Below, piece after piece: positions 9,341 to 17,492 of a stretch of DNA of 46,820 nt. The stretch comes from Rhodospirillaceae bacterium (GTDB taxonomy: Bacteria; Pseudomonadota; Alphaproteobacteria; UBA7985): positions 1 through 46,820 of the forward strand of contig PAFB01000123.1 of the NCBI GenBank assembly GCA_002700865.1, in the 5' to 3' direction. The translations under genes were made by a program, and so were the position numbers. Under the pieces are notes generated by a model. That model made no database searches, was not told the origin of the DNA, and worked only from the letters and a program-made list of their open reading frames with translations. Within the stretch, counting starts at the first letter, position 1, and every line of letters starts with the position of its first letter.

Positions 9341-9359
9341 GCCCCGACGCTATCGGGGC
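9341..9359 (+). other. GC-rich hairpin in the trxA leader
   Basis: GCCCCGA (9341-9347), loop CGCTA, TCGGGGC (9353-9359): a perfect 7-bp stem 25 nt before the trxA ATG. TATACG, a possible -10 element, lies at 9336-9341, so the hairpin would sit at the 5' end of a short trxA transcript. No T-run follows, so it is a poor terminator for addA. Function unknown. Confidence 0.55.
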
Positions 9360-9384
9360 TCGTATTGGTGAAAGGAGCCTGATC

Positions 9385-9705
9385 ATGGCCGTTGTTGAAG
9401 TTACTGATGCCACTTTCCAGTCTGAGGTTGTTGCCTCGGAAAAGCCCGTGCTGGTGGATTGCTGGGCTGACTGGTGCATGCCATGCAAGGCGATTGCCCC
9501 TTCGCTGGACCAGCTTTCCAACGAAATGGCGGATCAGATCACCATCACCAAGCTGAACGTCGATCAGAATCAGGCAACTGCGCAGGGGCTGAACGTCCGC
9601 AACCTGCCAACGCTCATGATCTTCAAGGGCGGCGCACCCGTGGCAATGCTCGCCGGGGCACAGCCGAAGTCCTCGATCAAATCGTGGATCGAGCGCAATA
9701 TCTGA
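9385..9705 (+). CDS. trxA: Thioredoxin with WCMPC active site
   Basis: A 106-residue classical thioredoxin: a small cytosolic thiol-disulfide reductant. The fold markers VDCWADWC, KLNVDQNQ and the cis-Pro segment NLPTLMIFKGG are all present, and length is normal. The active site reads WCMPCK rather than the nearly universal WCGPCK, placing Met between the catalytic Cys and Pro. An extra Cys (VDCWADW) sits just before the active site where Phe is usual. AAAGGAG is a good ribosome site 9 nt before ATG. The stop abuts, with no gap, the stop of the convergent PIN gene. In alphaproteobacteria trxA commonly follows addA. Confidence 0.93.
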   Translation: MAVVEVTDATFQSEVVASEKPVLVDCWADWCMPCKAIAPSLDQLSNEMADQITITKLNVDQNQATAQGLNVRNLPTLMIFKGGAPVAMLAGAQPKSSIKSWIERNI

Positions 9706-10146
9706 TTACAGCTCGGTAATCTGATAAACGATTGGAAAGGGTTCGCCGTCGGTGAACCCTTTGTCGTTTGTGACAAAGGCATCGCATCCCTGATCCAATG
9801 CCGTCGCAAAGTGTAGGGCGTCAGGCAGGTCGAGTTTGAAATCCAGCGCGACCTGCGGGGCGGTCCAAAGCACGCGGGAGCTGACCGGTTGCAACTCGAT
9901 CCCAAAGCGATCACCGTCGAAGAACCGCTCATAGGCCAGTAAAATCGCCTCGTTATCCCGACGAACCGCCCCCATCAGGCACTCGCTCACCACCAATTCG
10001 CTGCTGATCAAATCAACACCGTCCTGCGCCAGCTGGCGCAAAGTACGATGCACGAGCGCGTGATACTCAGCGTTTTTTTCTACCAGATAGATGATAACGT
10101 TAGCGTCGAGATAAACTCGGTTGCTGTGCATGAGGTCGTCAATCAT
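9706..10146 (-). CDS. PIN-domain protein (VapC-like ribonuclease), no antitoxin visible
   Basis: A 146-residue PIN domain with the full acidic set: YLDANVIIY (Asp), SELVVSECLMG (Glu), LPDALHFATA (Asp) and FVTNDKGF (Asp). These residues coordinate divalent metal in PIN nucleases, so it should be active; VapC family members cleave tRNA or rRNA. It is the last gene of the long minus-strand run, starting 3 nt after the folC stop. An alternative start at 10131 (MHSNRVYLDAN) is more typical of VapC. The usual small antitoxin gene is missing: folC occupies the upstream space and trxA the other side. It may be a solitary PIN ribonuclease, or its antitoxin may lie elsewhere. Confidence 0.85.
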   Translation of the reverse strand: MIDDLMHSNRVYLDANVIIYLVEKNAEYHALVHRTLRQLAQDGVDLISSELVVSECLMGAVRRDNEAILLAYERFFDGDRFGIELQPVSSRVLWTAPQVALDFKLDLPDALHFATALDQGCDAFVTNDKGFTDGEPFPIVYQITEL

Positions 10147-10149
10147 GGC

Positions 10150-11415
10150 TCACACCGCCTGGCGACCCGACGCAAGGGTCACGCCCTGATTTTCGGCCAA
10201 AAAAGCACCCGCCAGATAGAGCGATCCACAGACAAGAATCAGGCCCGGCGGTGCGTCGCGCAGGGTGCGGAGTGCCGCTTGGATCGATGGCGCAGTCGCA
10301 ACCTGTGCGGCGCCCATGGCGCGCGCGGCCTGCGCGGCGGCATCGGCGGTGAGAGTGACAGCGGCGCCGGGAATTTCCACGGCCAGTGCGCGCTCGACGC
10401 GGGGCAGCAGCGGGGCGACAAATCCTTGCGCGTCTTTGGTTTCCAGCAGGCCATAGACCAGATAGACTGGTTGATCCGCAGGCAAACTGTCAGCGATGGC
10501 CATGCCCGCATTGGCGTTGTGCGCGCCATCAACCACCAGCCGATGACGCCCTTCGCCCGCCGCGTGCCAGAGCGCGCCCGCCTCGATGGTTTGCATGCGG
10601 GCGGGCCACTGAGCCTGTCGCATGCCGCGTCCGATGTTGAGCGGATCAATGCCCAGATAGCGCGCGGCGGCAGAGGCCAGCGCTGCGTTGGTCCGCTGAA
10701 AATCACCGGCAAGGCCCAGTTTGGCGTTCTTGGAAACTGGATTAACGGGGAGCGCTTCGGTGCCGCGTTGCCGTGCTTCGTCGAGCAGTACAGCGGTTAC
10801 GGCGTCAACCTGTGGCACGAAGTAGGCGCGCACGCCGGGCTTGAAGATGCCCGCTTTTTCGCGCGCTATGGCCTCAATGGTGTCACCGAGAAAGTGCTGG
10901 TGATCCACATCAATCCGCGAAATCAGGGAGACTTGAACCGCTTCGGCAGGCAGGATGTTGGTGGCATCCAGCCGGCCTCCCAAACCGGTCTCCAACAGGA
11001 CATAATCAGCCTCGTTTTCTGCAAAGGCCAAGAACGCGGCGGCAGTTGTCAGTTCGAAGAACGTGCCAGGCTGATCGCCATTGGCGGCTTCGACGCGCTC
11101 CAACACCGCAAGCAGCGCGGCGTAGCTGATGGTCTCACCCCTCAGTTGGATGCGCTCGGCAAAGCGGACCAAGTGGGGGCTGGTGTAGACGTGGACGGTC
11201 TTGCCAGCGGCTTCGAGCATGGCTTTCAGGAAAGCCAGTGTCGAACCCTTCCCGTTGGTCCCGGCAACGTGGATTGCAGGCGGCATGCGCCGTTCAGGGC
11301 GGCCCAAATCTTCCAGCAGCGCGTCCAGACGGTCGAGCGACAAGTCGATAAGCTTGGGGTGCAAAGCAAGAAAGCGGTCAAGCGCCGCTTTGACGCCTGC
11401 GTCTTCGTGCATCAT
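10150..11415 (-). CDS. folC: Bifunctional dihydrofolate/folylpolyglutamate synthase FolC
   Basis: Adds L-glutamate to dihydropteroate and then to folates, using ATP, in the cytosol. The Mur-ligase-type P-loop VAGTNGKGST lies near residue 52, followed by YTSPHLVRFAERI. GLGGRLDATN and the DVDHQHFLGDTIEAIAREKAG segment of the family are present, and so is VVDGAHNANAG in the C-terminal domain. At 421 residues it has the expected length. Its ATG overlaps the accD stop by 4 nt (ATGA), implying translational coupling. The accD-folC pairing downstream of trpA is common in proteobacteria. Confidence 0.95.
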   Translation of the reverse strand: MMHEDAGVKAALDRFLALHPKLIDLSLDRLDALLEDLGRPERRMPPAIHVAGTNGKGSTLAFLKAMLEAAGKTVHVYTSPHLVRFAERIQLRGETISYAALLAVLERVEAANGDQPGTFFELTTAAAFLAFAENEADYVLLETGLGGRLDATNILPAEAVQVSLISRIDVDHQHFLGDTIEAIAREKAGIFKPGVRAYFVPQVDAVTAVLLDEARQRGTEALPVNPVSKNAKLGLAGDFQRTNAALASAAARYLGIDPLNIGRGMRQAQWPARMQTIEAGALWHAAGEGRHRLVVDGAHNANAGMAIADSLPADQPVYLVYGLLETKDAQGFVAPLLPRVERALAVEIPGAAVTLTADAAAQAARAMGAAQVATAPSIQAALRTLRDAPPGLILVCGSLYLAGAFLAENQGVTLASGRQAV

Positions 11416-12353
11416 GCCTGATCGAAGCTCGCAATCGGTTCGTCTTCAGTCATGGCGGGGTGATTATTTTCCGCGCTTGGCTCACTCGCCTCCGCGCGGC
11501 CCGGAACACCACGCAACAGCCCGAACAGCATGATCAACCGTCCACGCAACTCCAACCGGTCAACGACTTGATCAACCATGCCGTGCTCTTGCAGGTATTC
11601 GGCAGTCTGGAAGTCATCGGGCAGCTGCTCGCGGATGGTTTCCTCGATCACCCGACGGCCTGCAAAGCCAATAACGGCATTCGGTTCTGACAGGGTAATG
11701 TCGCCCAGCATGGCAAAGCTTGCCGTGACGCCGCCTGTGGTCGGGTTGGTGAGCAGGACGATGTAGGGCAGGCGGGCATCGCGCATGCGCTCTACAGCGA
11801 TAATGGAGCGCGGCATTTGCATCAGGCTCAGTATGCCTTCCTGCATCCGTGCACCACCGCTGGCGGGGATCACCAGAAGGGACGCGTTGTGCTTCACGGC
11901 TTCTTCGGCGGCAAGGATCAGCCCCTCACCCACCGCGCGCCCCATGGACCCGCCCATGAAAGCAAAGTTAAAGGCCGCAATAATTACGGGACTGTCGCCC
12001 ATCGTGCCTTTGGCGACCACGACAGCGTCTTTTTCTTCCGTCTTGGACTGATACTCGCGCAGTCGGGCGATGTAAGGCTTCTTGTCTTTGAACTTGAGCG
12101 GATCAGCCGGCATTTCCGGCTGGTCCAGTCGCAGGTACTCGCCGTCGTCAAACAGGCTTTCCAACCGCGCGGTCACACTCATGCGATGATGGTGCCCGCA
12201 GTGGGTGCACACCTGCAGATTTTCTTCCAACGCCTTGTGGAACAGCATCTGGTCGCAAGATTGGCACTTCGTCCAGAGATTGTCCGGCGTTTCTTTTCGG
12301 TTGCCCACCAAGCGCTGAATGCCGGGACGGACGTGACGGGATAGCCAGTTCAT
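11412..12353 (-). CDS. accD: Acetyl-CoA carboxylase carboxyltransferase subunit beta
   Basis: The beta half of the carboxyltransferase that moves CO2 from carboxybiotin to acetyl-CoA in the first step of fatty-acid synthesis. The N-terminal four-Cys zinc ribbon is complete (KCQSCDQ, then CTHCGHHH). The crotonase-like core has MGGSMGRAVGEG, SGGARMQEGI and TNPTTGGVTASFAMLGD, followed by AEPNAVIGFAG-like residues (SEPNAVIGFAGRRVIEET). The C-terminal tail after residue about 285 is acidic and low in conservation. It lies 16 nt downstream of trpA and overlaps folC by 4 nt, so it belongs to the same minus-strand unit. Confidence 0.96.
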   Translation of the reverse strand: MNWLSRHVRPGIQRLVGNRKETPDNLWTKCQSCDQMLFHKALEENLQVCTHCGHHHRMSVTARLESLFDDGEYLRLDQPEMPADPLKFKDKKPYIARLREYQSKTEEKDAVVVAKGTMGDSPVIIAAFNFAFMGGSMGRAVGEGLILAAEEAVKHNASLLVIPASGGARMQEGILSLMQMPRSIIAVERMRDARLPYIVLLTNPTTGGVTASFAMLGDITLSEPNAVIGFAGRRVIEETIREQLPDDFQTAEYLQEHGMVDQVVDRLELRGRLIMLFGLLRGVPGRAEASEPSAENNHPAMTEDEPIASFDQA

Positions 12354-12369
12354 AAAACCTCAGATGGGG

Positions 12370-13185
12370 TTAGCGTACACCTTGTGAAAGGGTCTTGGTG
12401 AAGTCTAGCACAGCTTTGACCAACTCTGGCTTCGGACGGCCTTCGTCGTCGAGGTTGTTCTCGATCTGCCGCACGATGGCCGACCCCACCACTGAGGCGT
12501 CAGCCACGGACCCGATGTCGCGGACCTGTTCGGTCGTGTTGATACCAAAACCCACGGCGATTGGCAGGTCAGTAAACCGCTTGAGCCGGGCAACGGCGTC
12601 CTCAACCGCTTTTTGGTTCGCCGAAGCCGCACCCGTAATGCCCGTGATGGAAACGTAGTAGACAAAGCCGGAAGTGTTGTTGAGCACCGTCGGCAACCGG
12701 GCTTCGTCGGTTGTCGGTGTGGCAAGTCGGATGAAGTTCATGCCGGCTTCGTTCGCGGGAATGCACAACTCGTCGTCTTCTTCGGGTGGCAAATCAACGA
12801 CAATCAGCCCATCGACCCCCGCGGCCTTGGCGGCAGCGAGGAATCGGTCAACGCCGTAGATGTAGATGGGGTTGTAGTAGCCCATGAGGATCAGCGGCGT
12901 GTCCGGGTCGTCTTTGCGGAACGCCTGCACCATCTCCAGCGTTTTGGGCAGCGTCTGTCCACCCTTGAGCGCGCGCTGCGCCGCAAGCTGGATGGCAACG
13001 CCGTCGGCCATGGGGTCGGTGAAACACATGCCAAGCTCGATGATATCAGCGCCCGCCGCGGGCAAGCCTTTGAGGATGGCGAGGCTGGTGTCCATATCCG
13101 GGTCGCCGGACATGATGTAAGACACAAAACCCGCGCGACCTTCGGCCTTCAGCTGAGCGAACTTGTTGTCAATCCGAGTGGTCAT
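12370..13185 (-). CDS. trpA: Tryptophan synthase alpha subunit
   Basis: Cleaves indole-3-glycerol phosphate to indole and glyceraldehyde-3-phosphate within the alpha2-beta2 tryptophan synthase. Catalytic Glu (ADIIELGM) and Asp (FTDPMADG) are present, along with the phosphate-binding GFGINTTEQV loop and VVGSAIV. The usual GxPF(S/T)DPMADGP loop reads GMCFTDPMADGV here, with two prolines replaced. That is a mild departure from the consensus. At 271 residues, length is normal. The start ATG overlaps the trpB stop by 4 nt. Confidence 0.95.
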   Translation of the reverse strand: MTTRIDNKFAQLKAEGRAGFVSYIMSGDPDMDTSLAILKGLPAAGADIIELGMCFTDPMADGVAIQLAAQRALKGGQTLPKTLEMVQAFRKDDPDTPLILMGYYNPIYIYGVDRFLAAAKAAGVDGLIVVDLPPEEDDELCIPANEAGMNFIRLATPTTDEARLPTVLNNTSGFVYYVSITGITGAASANQKAVEDAVARLKRFTDLPIAVGFGINTTEQVRDIGSVADASVVGSAIVRQIENNLDDEGRPKPELVKAVLDFTKTLSQGVR

Positions 13186-14420
13186 TGAGTGGTTTCTCCC
13201 ATGACGTCGGCCATGTCGAAACCGAGGTGTTTTGCAACGGTGAAAATGTCCTTATCGCCCCGACCACACATGTTCATAATCATGATGTGGTCTTTAGGCA
13301 GTTCTGGAGCGATTTTGGCGACGTGGGCGAGGGCGTGCGAAGGTTCAAGGGCCGGGATGATTCCTTCGGTGCGGCAGCACAATTGGAAGGCTTCCAGCGC
13401 CTCGTCATCCTTGGCGTAGACGTATTCAACCCGTCCGATATCGCGTAGCCAAGAGTGTTCCGGACCAATACCGGGATAGTCCAGACCGGCTGAAATCGAG
13501 TGTCCTTCGATAATCTGCCCGTCCTCGTCCTGCAGCAGATAGGTCCGGTTGCCGTGCAGCACGCCAGGTTGTCCGCCGGTCAGCGAAGCGGCATGGTCTT
13601 CGCCTTCCAGCCCCAATCCACCAGCCTCGACACCAATGATGCGCACGTCGGTATCATCGAGGAAAGGGTGAAACAGTCCCAGCGCGTTGGAACCACCGCC
13701 GATGCAGGCGACCAGCGAGTCTGGCAAGCGGCCTTCGCGCTCAAGCATCTGCTGCTTGGCTTCGGTGCCGATAACTGATTGAAAATCGCGAACCATCGCG
13801 GGGTAAGGGTGCGGGCCGGCGGCCGTGCCGATGATGTAGAAGGTATCCTCGACGTTCGTCACCCAATCGCGCAGCGCTTCGTTCATTGCGTCCTTGAGCG
13901 TGCCGGAACCGGAAGTTACCGGAACGATCTCAGCGCCCAGAAGCCGCATGCGGAAGACGTTCGGGGCCTGACGCTCAACATCAGTCGCGCCCATGTAGAC
14001 CGTACAGGGTAAGCCGAACAGCGCGCAGACAGTCGCCGTCGCGACCCCGTGCTGACCGGCGCCAGTCTCTGCGATAATCCGGGTTTTGCCCATGCGTCTG
14101 GCCAGCAGGATCTGGCCCAGGCAGTTGTTAATTTTGTGCGCGCCGGTGTGGTTCAACTCATCCCGTTTGAAGTAAATCTTCGCGCCACCGAGTTCCTTAG
14201 TGAGACGCTCAGCCAAGTACAGGGGGCTGGGACGGCCAACGTAGTCTTTCGCCAGCATGTTGAACTCTTCCCAGAACGCAGGGTCCGGCTTTGCAGCACC
14301 CCATTCACGTTCAAGATCGAGGATCAGAGGCATCAGGGTTTCGGCGACGAAGCGTCCGCCAAAAATACCGAACAAGCCGCGCTCGTCCGGTCCGGTCTTG
14401 AAAGAGTTTGGCGTCGACAT
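13182..14420 (-). CDS. trpB: Tryptophan synthase beta subunit
   Basis: The PLP enzyme that condenses indole with L-serine to give tryptophan. The PLP lysine lies in HTGAHKINNCLGQ. ETGAGQHGVATAT and the phosphate-binding CIGGGSNALGLF loop are both intact, as is the SAGLDYPGIGPEH segment. The 412-residue length and N-terminal GIFGGRFVAETLMP are standard for the TrpB1 type. It is followed by trpA with a 4-nt overlap and preceded, after 46 nt, by the membrane-TrpF fusion gene, so trpF-trpB-trpA order is kept. Confidence 0.96.
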   Translation of the reverse strand: MSTPNSFKTGPDERGLFGIFGGRFVAETLMPLILDLEREWGAAKPDPAFWEEFNMLAKDYVGRPSPLYLAERLTKELGGAKIYFKRDELNHTGAHKINNCLGQILLARRMGKTRIIAETGAGQHGVATATVCALFGLPCTVYMGATDVERQAPNVFRMRLLGAEIVPVTSGSGTLKDAMNEALRDWVTNVEDTFYIIGTAAGPHPYPAMVRDFQSVIGTEAKQQMLEREGRLPDSLVACIGGGSNALGLFHPFLDDTDVRIIGVEAGGLGLEGEDHAASLTGGQPGVLHGNRTYLLQDEDGQIIEGHSISAGLDYPGIGPEHSWLRDIGRVEYVYAKDDEALEAFQLCCRTEGIIPALEPSHALAHVAKIAPELPKDHIMIMNMCGRGDKDIFTVAKHLGFDMADVMGETTQ

Positions 14421-14466
14421 GGTTTTCCTGTTTCGTATTCAGAATCGGGCAGAGACTAGCAGCGTT

Positions 14467-15924
14467 TTACGCGCGAGCAACTGCGGCTAAGAAGGCTCTG
14501 ATCTTCGCAGCGTCCTTAGTGCCGCGTTCACCGTCTTTTTCGACGCCTGAAGAGACATCGACGTAGGTGGGTTGGGTCACAGCGATGGCCTCCGCGACGT
14601 TTTCGGGCGTTAAGCCGCCAGCGAGCATCCACGGCGTATTGCCGATTTTCGCCTTTGCCAGCACGCGATGGTCAAAGCCAAGAGCATTGCCGCCAGGCAA
14701 TTCCGCGTCCTTAGGCGGCTTGGCATCGAAAAGCAGGCCGTCCGCTGCTTTGCGGATGTCCGCTACGGCGGCGAGGTCGCTTTCTTCGGCAACGGAGACA
14801 ACGGCGATGACGGGCAAGCCTGTATGGGCGCGGATCGCCGCAAAGCGCTCTGCGCCTTCGTGGGCGTGGACTTGCAGCATATCGAGATCGACGGTGGCCA
14901 GCAGGGTGTCAAGAAAAGCGTCTGTTGGTTCCACCACCAGCCCGACGCGGCTGATCCGCCCTTTGGCCTGCTCGCACAGAGCGGCGGCGGTTTCCGGGCT
15001 GACGTTGCGGGGGGACTTTTCGAAGAACACAAAACCCACGTGGGTTGCGCCATTGCTGATGACCGCTTCGAGCATCTCCGGGGTCTTGATGCCGCAGATT
15101 TTGGCGTAGCAGCGCGCGGGCAGCTCAACACCATCGCTCAGAATACGGTCTGCGATCAGCCAAGTGACGCTCAGAAACACAACCAGCGCCACGCCGGAAC
15201 TGAGCACAGCATGGTAAGCGCCCAAAGTGGTAAACAGCGGCAGGTTGAACACCCAGGCTGAAAGGCCCGCGCTTAACACCAGCAAGCCAGCGGTCCAAAG
15301 CGCCCGCAAGCCGCCGCTGGCGCGCCAGGCGTGAAAGGTGAAGGCCTTGCGGGGTCGGCGATGCCTGAGCGGGACGACCGCCCAGGCTCGAACGAAAAAG
15401 TAGGCGACCAAAACGCCGCTGATGGCGATGACGCCGAGCAAGGCGTTACGGTTCACGGCCTGCCGATCCAGCGCAGGGGACGCTTCAGCTTCGACCCCAA
15501 TGGCGGCAAGTTCCCGCGGGTCGTTGCTGCCGTATTGGATAAAGTCTCCCACGGCGCTGCCCAAACTGCCCCAGAGCGTCGCGCTGTCGCCGTAAGTCAG
15601 CAGCGAGCCGACCATGGTCAGGCCAATCCATCCGAAGATGGTTGCAAAGATAATGCAGAACCCTAGCACCGCAGAACGCAGGGCAGCGGCGGACCAGAAG
15701 GGGGCCGGGACATCTCGACCACCGCCCAGCTGCTTCCGGCGCTGCGCCATCAGGCCGGTCATCTCCCATGCTGCCGCATGATACAGCAAGGTGACAACAC
15801 ACAGCCCGTAAATCGCGTTTTTCAGGTCGAGCAGGCCTGTTTGAGCCCCGAGGTACACGGCAGCAGGTGCCACGGCTGCGAGGCCGAAGATCAGGACTTG
15901 GGATGCGGTGCGTAGAGCCGTCAT
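14467..15924 (-). CDS. trpF: Fusion: six-helix membrane domain + phosphoribosylanthranilate isomerase (TrpF)
   Basis: A 485-residue open frame. Residues 1-260 form an unrecognised integral membrane domain with about six hydrophobic segments (roughly 10-30, 36-54, 82-108, 160-184, 207-229, 233-258). Residues about 272-485 are a complete TrpF. KICGIK supplies the catalytic Cys, near 277. FDAKPP supplies the catalytic Asp. GGLTPENV and VDVSSGVE form the phosphate-binding end of the barrel. TrpF isomerises phosphoribosylanthranilate to CdRP. No ATG, GTG or TTG lies in frame between the last helix and TrpF, and the first in-frame ATG after the junction falls beyond the catalytic Cys. The N-terminus has a strong ribosome site (GGGGAAGGGGAGG), so translation as one chain is the simplest reading. 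Six helices would put both termini in the cytosol, where TrpF works. Confidence 0.85.
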   Translation of the reverse strand: MTALRTASQVLIFGLAAVAPAAVYLGAQTGLLDLKNAIYGLCVVTLLYHAAAWEMTGLMAQRRKQLGGGRDVPAPFWSAAALRSAVLGFCIIFATIFGWIGLTMVGSLLTYGDSATLWGSLGSAVGDFIQYGSNDPRELAAIGVEAEASPALDRQAVNRNALLGVIAISGVLVAYFFVRAWAVVPLRHRRPRKAFTFHAWRASGGLRALWTAGLLVLSAGLSAWVFNLPLFTTLGAYHAVLSSGVALVVFLSVTWLIADRILSDGVELPARCYAKICGIKTPEMLEAVISNGATHVGFVFFEKSPRNVSPETAAALCEQAKGRISRVGLVVEPTDAFLDTLLATVDLDMLQVHAHEGAERFAAIRAHTGLPVIAVVSVAEESDLAAVADIRKAADGLLFDAKPPKDAELPGGNALGFDHRVLAKAKIGNTPWMLAGGLTPENVAEAIAVTQPTYVDVSSGVEKDGERGTKDAAKIRAFLAAVARA

Positions 15925-15952
15925 GACGCTTGCTAACTTGCCTCCCCTTCCC

Positions 15953-16774
15953 CTACACCCGCCGCGCGCCCGGCGCCCAGCCAGTACGGTTCACGAAGCA
16001 GACCAGATTAACGATGGTAAAAACAGCAACCCGCAGCAGAAACAGAGCCTGCGTCAGCAGCAAAACACCGAAGTAGCTCGGGCCGAAGACCGGGTAAGAC
16101 GCCGCGCCAGCCTGCAGCGCCAGTTGCGCCACCACCAGGGGCAGTGCAAACACCAGATTGAGACCGAGCAGCAAAAGCGTAACGCCACCGGTCGCCCGCG
16201 TGCTGTCGCCAAACGTGTAGGGCGCGCCAACCGCAGCCGCAGCGATGACAAAGCTGAAACGGACATACAGAAACAGATGGAGCAATGCTGGAATGGCAAT
16301 CATGAAGGGTGCCAGTTGCGCGTTGGGTAAGTTATCGCGGAACAACAGATAAGCGACAAAACCGCCACCAATCAGCAGCGCACCAACAAGGTAAAAGACC
16401 ATCAACCGCAAAATCACGGCACGGTAAGAGTCCCGCCACTCTTCATTCATCAGCACCTTGCCTGAACGTGATCCCACACCCAGCAGGCGCGCTACGTGCG
16501 TGGTGTAGTAGGCTCCGATGAACACTTCGAGGATGATCAGGTTGATCACGTCGATGATAATCGCATCGGCGCTGGCAACCAGATTTCTGGAACCTCGAAA
16601 GTCGAGCACAAGGGCTGTGATAAAATCGATGAGCACCGCGAGGATAAACGGGATCAGCGCAATGCCGAGCAAGCGTTGCCATTGACCGAGCAAACCATCG
16701 ACAATGATCTGACGCACAACCCGGCCCGCCGACAAAGGCGGGAACTGTCCCATCAGGCGGATCGGCTTAACCAT
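15953..16774 (-). CDS. Unrecognised six-helix integral membrane protein
   Basis: A 273-residue protein I do not recognise. It has about six hydrophobic segments: near residues 33-56 (LLGIALIPFILAVLIDFITA), 70-92 (AIIIDVINLIILEVFIGAYY), 122-140, 153-178, 190-215 and 232-258. A hydrophilic loop lies between the second and third (GVGSRSGKVLMNEEWRDSYR). The frame is open to 17071, but those upstream codons are antisense-like read-through within pyrF. ATG 16774 overlaps the pyrF stop (ATGGTTAA) and gives MVKPIRLMGQF. The next gene, the membrane-TrpF fusion, begins 28 nt after its stop. Two adjacent membrane domains of six helices suggest a partnership, but that is inference. Confidence 0.75.
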   Translation of the reverse strand: MVKPIRLMGQFPPLSAGRVVRQIIVDGLLGQWQRLLGIALIPFILAVLIDFITALVLDFRGSRNLVASADAIIIDVINLIILEVFIGAYYTTHVARLLGVGSRSGKVLMNEEWRDSYRAVILRLMVFYLVGALLIGGGFVAYLLFRDNLPNAQLAPFMIAIPALLHLFLYVRFSFVIAAAAVGAPYTFGDSTRATGGVTLLLLGLNLVFALPLVVAQLALQAGAASYPVFGPSYFGVLLLTQALFLLRVAVFTIVNLVCFVNRTGWAPGARRV

Positions 16775-17492
16775 GGGCCAACTCGTCCAGAATGGTTTGC
16801 GTGGAAGCGCGGGGGTCTGAGGCGCGGGTGATGGGTCGGCCGATGACCAGCGATGTCGCGCCAGAGCGCTTGGCCTGCGCCGGTGTCGCAACACGGTTTT
16901 GGTCGTCTGCCTTGGCACCGGCAGGGCGGACCCCCGGGGTGATAAACGTGCCCTCGGGCAAAGCCGCATGCAGGCTTTTGACCTCCAGCGGAGAGCAGAT
17001 AAAGCCAGTGATGCCACTGTTGCGCGCCAGGGTGAAAAGCCGCTGAACCCGCTGTGCCGGGTTGGCGTCAAGCACCCCCAAACCGGTTAAGTCGTGTTCA
17101 TTCATGCTGGTCAGCACAGTGACCGCCAGAAACTGAAAATCGTCTCGCTCCAAGGCTGGCAAACCGGCGAGCATCGCCTCGCCACCTGCTGCATGAACTG
17201 TCGTCACCCGCACGCCCATGTCGGCAATGCGCGCGGCTGCGGACTGAACCGTATTGGGGATGTCGTGGAGCTTCAGGTCGAGAAAGATCGGATGGTCTTT
17301 GGCGAGCTTGCGCACCAGCGCGGCGCCAGACTGGTAGAACAGCTCCATCCCGACTTTGTAGCCGACGTTCAGACCCGCTAAGTCCCCCATCAGCGGCGCA
17401 ACGTCCGGCTCACCCATATCCAGCGCGACAAACAAGGGCGGGAGGGTTGACTGGCTTCGGTCGTTTTGCTGCTGCGGCTGCTGCGTTGGCAT
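16767..17492 (-). CDS. pyrF: Orotidine 5'-phosphate decarboxylase
   Basis: Converts OMP to UMP, the last step of de novo pyrimidine synthesis. The catalytic DxKxxD motif is intact (FLDLKLHDIPNTV). TPGVRPAGAKADDQNRVATP and VIGRPITRASDP form the phosphate-binding loops. At 241 residues, length is normal apart from a Gln-rich N-terminal tail (QQPQQQ) with no known role. It is the first gene of the minus-strand run and its stop overlaps the start of the membrane protein. The 319-bp gap upstream must hold its promoter. Confidence 0.95.
   Translation of the reverse strand: MPTQQPQQQNDRSQSTLPPLFVALDMGEPDVAPLMGDLAGLNVGYKVGMELFYQSGAALVRKLAKDHPIFLDLKLHDIPNTVQSAAARIADMGVRVTTVHAAGGEAMLAGLPALERDDFQFLAVTVLTSMNEHDLTGLGVLDANPAQRVQRLFTLARNSGITGFICSPLEVKSLHAALPEGTFITPGVRPAGAKADDQNRVATPAQAKRSGATSLVIGRPITRASDPRASTQTILDELAHG

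Noticed and set aside
10048..11421. 457-codon plus-strand frame
   Set aside because: Lies antisense to folC, which has clear motifs; the long frame is a by-product of GC-rich codon use.
16775..17071. 99-codon N-terminal extension of the membrane protein after pyrF
   Set aside because: Runs through pyrF coding sequence and is Arg/Pro-rich; the ATG overlapping the pyrF stop is a better start.
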